Assembly (NCBI RefSeq): GCF_029946185.1
Contig: NZ_JAQSEA010000161.1
Coordinates: 1 to 34,805, forward strand
Source of the DNA: Prosthecobacter sp.
GTDB taxonomy: Bacteria; Verrucomicrobiota; Verrucomicrobiia; Verrucomicrobiales; Verrucomicrobiaceae
Length of the DNA: 34,805 nt
Reading direction: 5' to 3'
The translations under genes were made by a program, and so were the position numbers. The number at the start of each line of letters is the position of its first letter. Within the stretch, counting starts at the first letter, position 1. Under the pieces are notes generated by a model. The model was not told the DNA's origin. It was given only the letters and a program-made list of their open reading frames with translations, and ran no database searches. Below, piece after piece: positions 32,023 through 34,805 of the stretch.

Positions 32023-32937
32023 TTACGCGCCGCCTGCTAGGGCGGAGCCGCGTACGAGGAGATCGAGGAAACGCTCTTCGAAGGCCTCCTCACTGGTCAC
32101 CTGCATGAAATCGACGCTGTGGCTGGCGCATTCATTGGCGAGATTGCCAACGAAGGCGTCAAAGGTTTCGACATAGCGCTGCACATCGCGCTTGGTCAGC
32201 CAGAAGCGGCGGCGCTCGCCGGTTTCGACCTCGGTCAGTTCGAGTTCGCCTTCGATCTCCGGGAGGCGCTCCTGGGGATGCACGATCTGGAGAAAGTGGT
32301 TCTCTCCAGGCCAGGCCGAGACGCGGGCCACGGCCTCGGTGGCGCTCCCGATGTCCCGGCCAAAGAAGTCGCTGATGACGAAGATGATGCCGTAGCGCTG
32401 CTTGCTGGGGCGGAATTCCTCGAAGCAGCGCTTCATGTCGGTGAGGCCTTCAAATTTCAGCTTCAGCACCGCCTGGATCACCTTCTCGATGTTCCCCTGC
32501 CCGCGCAGGGGAGGAAGCTCCTGATGCACGCCGCTGCTCATTGAGTAAAGGCTGACGCGCTGCTGTGCACTCAGCGCCAGATAGGCCAGCGCCACGGCAA
32601 AGCGCAACGCCTGCCGCCGCTTCTCGGGAAACGGCTCCGCCATGGAGGTGCTGGTATCCAGCATGATGTGCAGGTTCAGCTCCTGCGTTTCCTCATAGAG
32701 ACGCACAAAGAGCTTGTCCAACCGCGCGTACAAACGCCAGTCGATGGCGCGGTAGTCCTCGCGCGGCGTGTAGTGGCGGTAGTCCTTGAACTCGCGGGTG
32801 AAACCGGTGGCGGAGGTGGATTGCGAACCGCGCCGCATCAGCTGCCGCCGCTTGCGCAGACGCAGGGCCAGCACGCGAAGCCGATCCAGAAAGGAGGCAT
32901 CGAAAAGGTCTTCGCGTTCGAGGTTTTCTGCGGGCAT
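32023..32937 (-). CDS. DUF58 domain protein (MoxR-associated, vWA-like)
   Basis: This 304-aa protein has the DUF58 signature FKDYRHYTPREDYRAIDWRL (50-69) and a von Willebrand factor A-like fold with a MIDAS motif DTSTS at 94-98. Thr and Asp residues later in EGLTDMKRC and VISDFFGRD complete the metal site. DUF58 proteins act with MoxR AAA ATPases in complexes thought to help insert metals or fold and activate other proteins. Here the MoxR gene lies upstream in the same operon, with one small lipoprotein gene between. No membrane segment is seen, unlike some longer DUF58 proteins. The stop codon abuts the inverted-repeat element at 31908-32020. Confidence 0.92.
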   Translation of the reverse strand: MPAENLEREDLFDASFLDRLRVLALRLRKRRQLMRRGSQSTSATGFTREFKDYRHYTPREDYRAIDWRLYARLDKLFVRLYEETQELNLHIMLDTSTSMAEPFPEKRRQALRFAVALAYLALSAQQRVSLYSMSSGVHQELPPLRGQGNIEKVIQAVLKLKFEGLTDMKRCFEEFRPSKQRYGIIFVISDFFGRDIGSATEAVARVSAWPGENHFLQIVHPQERLPEIEGELELTEVETGERRRFWLTKRDVQRYVETFDAFVGNLANECASHSVDFMQVTSEEAFEERFLDLLVRGSALAGGA

Positions 32938-32960
32938 GCAGGGAAAAAATGAAAGGGGGC

Positions 32961-33398
32961 TTAAAAGGAAACCAACTTTTCGAGCACCACGACAGCGTCG
33001 CCTATTTGAAGGCGATTGGAGGGCACGAGTATTCTTACGGATGGCTCGACACGCTGTTTGCCATCAAATCTTACTCCATAAAAAGCCGCGTCTTTGGGAC
33101 GCCAGACCGACACGTTATAAAAAGCGGGCTGCCTGAGGTGCACTCGCTTGAGAGCCGCCTCGATACTCGTCCCGGGAGCACACCACGCGGTGCCGAGTGC
33201 TCCACATACAAGCACGCGCTTGTAGTCTGAGTTGCGCCATGGGCTTGAAGCGAGGTATTCGAGAAATCGGCGGCTGTATGATTCCGACGTCACCGGTGCA
33301 ATGTCATTGTAGGGCGCATACGGGCCTATCGGCCCCTTCTGCGGAACGCAGCAAGCAGCAAGAAAAGCACCAGCGCAAAACAGAAGAATGGGTTTCAT
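32961..33398 (-). CDS. Small lipoprotein inside the MoxR/DUF58 operon
   Basis: This 145-aa predicted lipoprotein has MKPILLFCAGAFLAAC as signal, with lipobox LAAC and Cys16 as the lipidated residue. The mature domain is short and of unknown family. Features are YSRRFLEYLASSPWRNSDYK, a pair of Cys (VLVCGALGTAWCAPG) that could form a disulfide, and a beta-rich C-terminal half (NVSVWRPKDAAFYGVRFDGK, VRILVPSNRLQIGDAVVVLE). It starts 16 bases after the moxR stop and ends 24 bases before the DUF58 start, so the three are one operon. It may be a target or an envelope partner of the MoxR/DUF58 complex, which is inference. I know of no standard lipoprotein in this position. Confidence 0.75.
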   Translation of the reverse strand: MKPILLFCAGAFLAACCVPQKGPIGPYAPYNDIAPVTSESYSRRFLEYLASSPWRNSDYKRVLVCGALGTAWCAPGTSIEAALKRVHLRQPAFYNVSVWRPKDAAFYGVRFDGKQRVEPSVRILVPSNRLQIGDAVVVLEKLVSF

Positions 33399-33413
33399 AT
33401 CTGATGCAGGACC

Positions 33414-34403
33414 TCACGCCGCCTGCTGCGCTGGTGTCTTCACCTGATCGAGCAGCTTGGTGATGATGTCGTCCACCCGCACCTGGCTGGCTTCGCCTTC
33501 GAAATTCAGGATGATGCGGTGGCGCAGTGAGACGTGGGCGATGGCACGGATGTCGTCGGTGGAGACGGCAGTGGCCCCCTGAATGGCAGCCCAGACGCGG
33601 GCACCGCGAATGAGCGCCTGCAGGCCACGTGGGCTGGCGCCGTAGGAGACGTAGCGCTTCACTTCCGACAAGGCATCAGGCTGTTCGGGATGGGTGCTCA
33701 AGATCAACCGCGAAGCGTAGTGCGCCACGGGATCCGCCACGGGAATTTTGGAAAGCTGCTGCTGCATTTCGATCAGCTTTGGCCCGTCGGTCATCGTCGC
33801 GAGCTTCGGCTCGGTGAAGCCGGTGGTGCGGCGGGAGATTTCGACCAGCGAGTCGAGATCCGGGAACGGCACCTTGATCTTGAACATGAAACGGTCGAGC
33901 TGAGCTTCGGGCAGCGGGTAGGTGCCCTCCATTTCCATGGGGTTTTGCGTGGCGAGCACAAGGAAGGGTTCCGGCACCAGATGGCGCTCGCCGCCAGTGG
34001 TGACGCAGCGCTCCTGCATCACTTCGAGCAGCGCGGCCTGGGTCTTGGGCGTGGCACGGTTAATTTCATCCACCAGCAGCAGGTTCTTAAACACGGGGCC
34101 TTTTTCATAGCGCAGCGTGCGGTGGCCTTTTTCGTCTTCGCCGACGATGTGCGTGCCGAGGATGTCCGCCGGCATCAGGTCGGGCGTACACTGCACACGA
34201 CCGGGTTCCAAGCCGACCACCTGTGAAAGCGTGCGGACGAGGTAGGTTTTGCCGAGGCCGGGGACGCCTTCCAGCAGCACATGCCCGCCGGAGAAAATGG
34301 CGACGAGCACATCGCTGAGCAGTTCATCGTAGCCTACGATGGCTTTTTGCATCTCGGCCTTGAGATTGGTGAACAGGGTGCGGAAGTCTGCGTGGTCGGA
34401 CAT
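33414..34403 (-). CDS. MoxR-family AAA+ ATPase
   Basis: This 329-aa AAA+ ATPase is expected to work with the DUF58 protein as a chaperone-like complex. Walker A is GVPGLGKT (46-53), Walker B is LLLVDEINRA (108-117), and sensor 1 is in VLATQNPMEMEGTYPLPEAQ. The stretch LDRFMFKIKVPFPD follows, and the C-terminal lid has DALSEVKRYVSYGASPRGLQ. All are characteristic of the MoxR group. It is first in an operon with a lipoprotein and the DUF58 gene. The start ATG 34403 has no Shine-Dalgarno. The upstream gap to 34750 holds repeats but must also contain the promoter. Confidence 0.95.
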   Translation of the reverse strand: MSDHADFRTLFTNLKAEMQKAIVGYDELLSDVLVAIFSGGHVLLEGVPGLGKTYLVRTLSQVVGLEPGRVQCTPDLMPADILGTHIVGEDEKGHRTLRYEKGPVFKNLLLVDEINRATPKTQAALLEVMQERCVTTGGERHLVPEPFLVLATQNPMEMEGTYPLPEAQLDRFMFKIKVPFPDLDSLVEISRRTTGFTEPKLATMTDGPKLIEMQQQLSKIPVADPVAHYASRLILSTHPEQPDALSEVKRYVSYGASPRGLQALIRGARVWAAIQGATAVSTDDIRAIAHVSLRHRIILNFEGEASQVRVDDIITKLLDQVKTPAQQAA

Positions 34404-34750
34404 GGGGCGATTCTCGCCAGCGGCTCCGATTGCGCAAGGCTGGTTCGAGCAACGGATGAAAAGATTACCGCAGCCAACCCGGTGGGTTGATTGAGACAGG
34501 ATTAACAGGATCGCAGAATTGCAGGATTAAACAGATTCCGGACACCGGCTCATTGATGCCGCTTTTTTCAGCCGCGAACTCAAAGCACCACGCCGTAATC
34601 CTGCATAATTTTGCAATGCTGTGAATCCTGTCCAAAATCGAGCCGAAACGCCAATGTGGGGACGCATCGTGAAACGCCTCAGCTCATGCATACAAGCCGG
34701 AGGCTCGCGCCACATTGAGCGCATTCTGGCGAATGCAGCTACATGGTGAC
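34404..34750. other. 347-base gap with repeat elements and the moxR promoter region
   Basis: No gene is seen. The gap holds the moxR leader (34404-34490), a 138-bp inverted-repeat element (34495-34632), an 8-bp inverted repeat CAATGTGG/CCACATTG (34652-34659 and 34710-34717), and a perfect hairpin GCATTC-TGGC-GAATGC (34721-34736). On the minus strand that hairpin is preceded by GTAG and two bases, as in classical REP sequences. The hairpin lies 15 bases downstream of the stop codon at 34751-34753. Confidence 0.5.
34495..34632. repeat. Inverted-repeat element (family G, CAGGATTA type)
   Basis: The left arm GACAGGATTAACAGGATCGC continues to GCAGGATTA (34529). The right arm runs TAATCCTGCATAATTTTGCA (from 34596) to GAATCCTGTC (34632) and is its imperfect reverse complement, with small indels. 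The 66-base centre contains no ORF. CAGGATTA-type repeats occur in many bacterial intergenic regions, so this may belong to a widespread class. Confidence 0.6.
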
Positions 34751-34805
34751 TCAATCCATCTGCACCAAAATCTCGCGCGGCTTGGCTCCTTCGCCGGGGC
34801 CGATG
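34751..34805 (-). CDS. C-terminus of a gene running off the window, probably FtsK DNA translocase
   Basis: Seventeen codons and a TGA stop are visible on the minus strand, reading IGPGEGAKPREILVQMD. The pattern GPxxGxKPREILV is the usual end of the FtsK gamma domain, the winged helix that reads orienting DNA sequences during chromosome segregation. The evidence is short, and only the sequence beyond the window edge can confirm it. If it is FtsK, moxR follows it downstream on the same strand, separated by the repeat-filled gap. Confidence 0.5.
   Translation of the reverse strand, partial: IGPGEGAKPREILVQMD

Overview
The window is high-GC bacterial chromosome with gene families typical of the Planctomycetes-Verrucomicrobia-Chlamydiae (PVC) group. 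These include a ThuA/discoidin/PVC-dehydrogenase/cytochrome fusion, a DUF1501 protein, PQQ-type propellers, a passenger-repeat autotransporter and outer-membrane-style lipoproteins. A Verrucomicrobiae relative (Prosthecobacter/Verrucomicrobium-like) is my inference; there is no rRNA to confirm it. I see no phage, plasmid, CRISPR or classical IS gene. Most start codons lack a Shine-Dalgarno sequence.

Layout. 1-5107: a 4.4 kb secreted ThuA-dehydrogenase-cytochrome gene on the minus strand, framed by two inverted copies of a ~143-bp repeat. 5108-7029: a minus-strand pair, an unknown membrane protein translationally coupled (ATGA) to a squalene/phytoene synthase. 7096-11233: plus-strand genes for a PQQ-like propeller protein, a 1 kb repeat-rich gap with a gene remnant, a secreted phosphodiesterase and a zinc-ribbon protein. 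11281-11482: tandem palindromic repeats. 11504-13089: a divergent lipoprotein and L,D-transpeptidase sharing a hairpin-bearing leader. 13438-16644: an autotransporter carrying an ice-binding-like (DUF3494) domain. 16662-21644: 4-alpha-glucanotransferase, a secreted monoheme protein, NadA and a VC0807-like membrane protein. 21709-21783: tRNA-Val(GAC). 21877-24691: an orphan protein with a damaged or unusual start, then a sensor kinase/response regulator pair. 24923-29784: a Do-type periplasmic protease with a clear terminator, a DUF1501 protein and XseA. 30139-32023: small membrane proteins and an M50-like protease. 32023-34403: a MoxR ATPase / lipoprotein / DUF58 operon. 34751-34805: what looks like the last codons of FtsK.

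Many genes work at the cell envelope: secreted redox or sugar-type enzymes, cell-wall cross-linking, periplasmic quality control, an autotransporter, and triterpenoid or carotenoid lipid synthesis. A two-component system and the MoxR/DUF58 module may regulate or mature envelope proteins.

The strongest unexplained signal is in the gaps. Nearly every larger intergenic region holds a palindromic element of one of several families. At least two families keep their hairpin by compensatory base changes and occur as inverted pairs, the architecture of REP/BIME elements that are mobilised in trans by RAYT transposases. No such transposase lies in the window. I did not find a clear new defence or metabolic system. 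The REP/BIME families and the ice-binding-domain autotransporter are the best leads.
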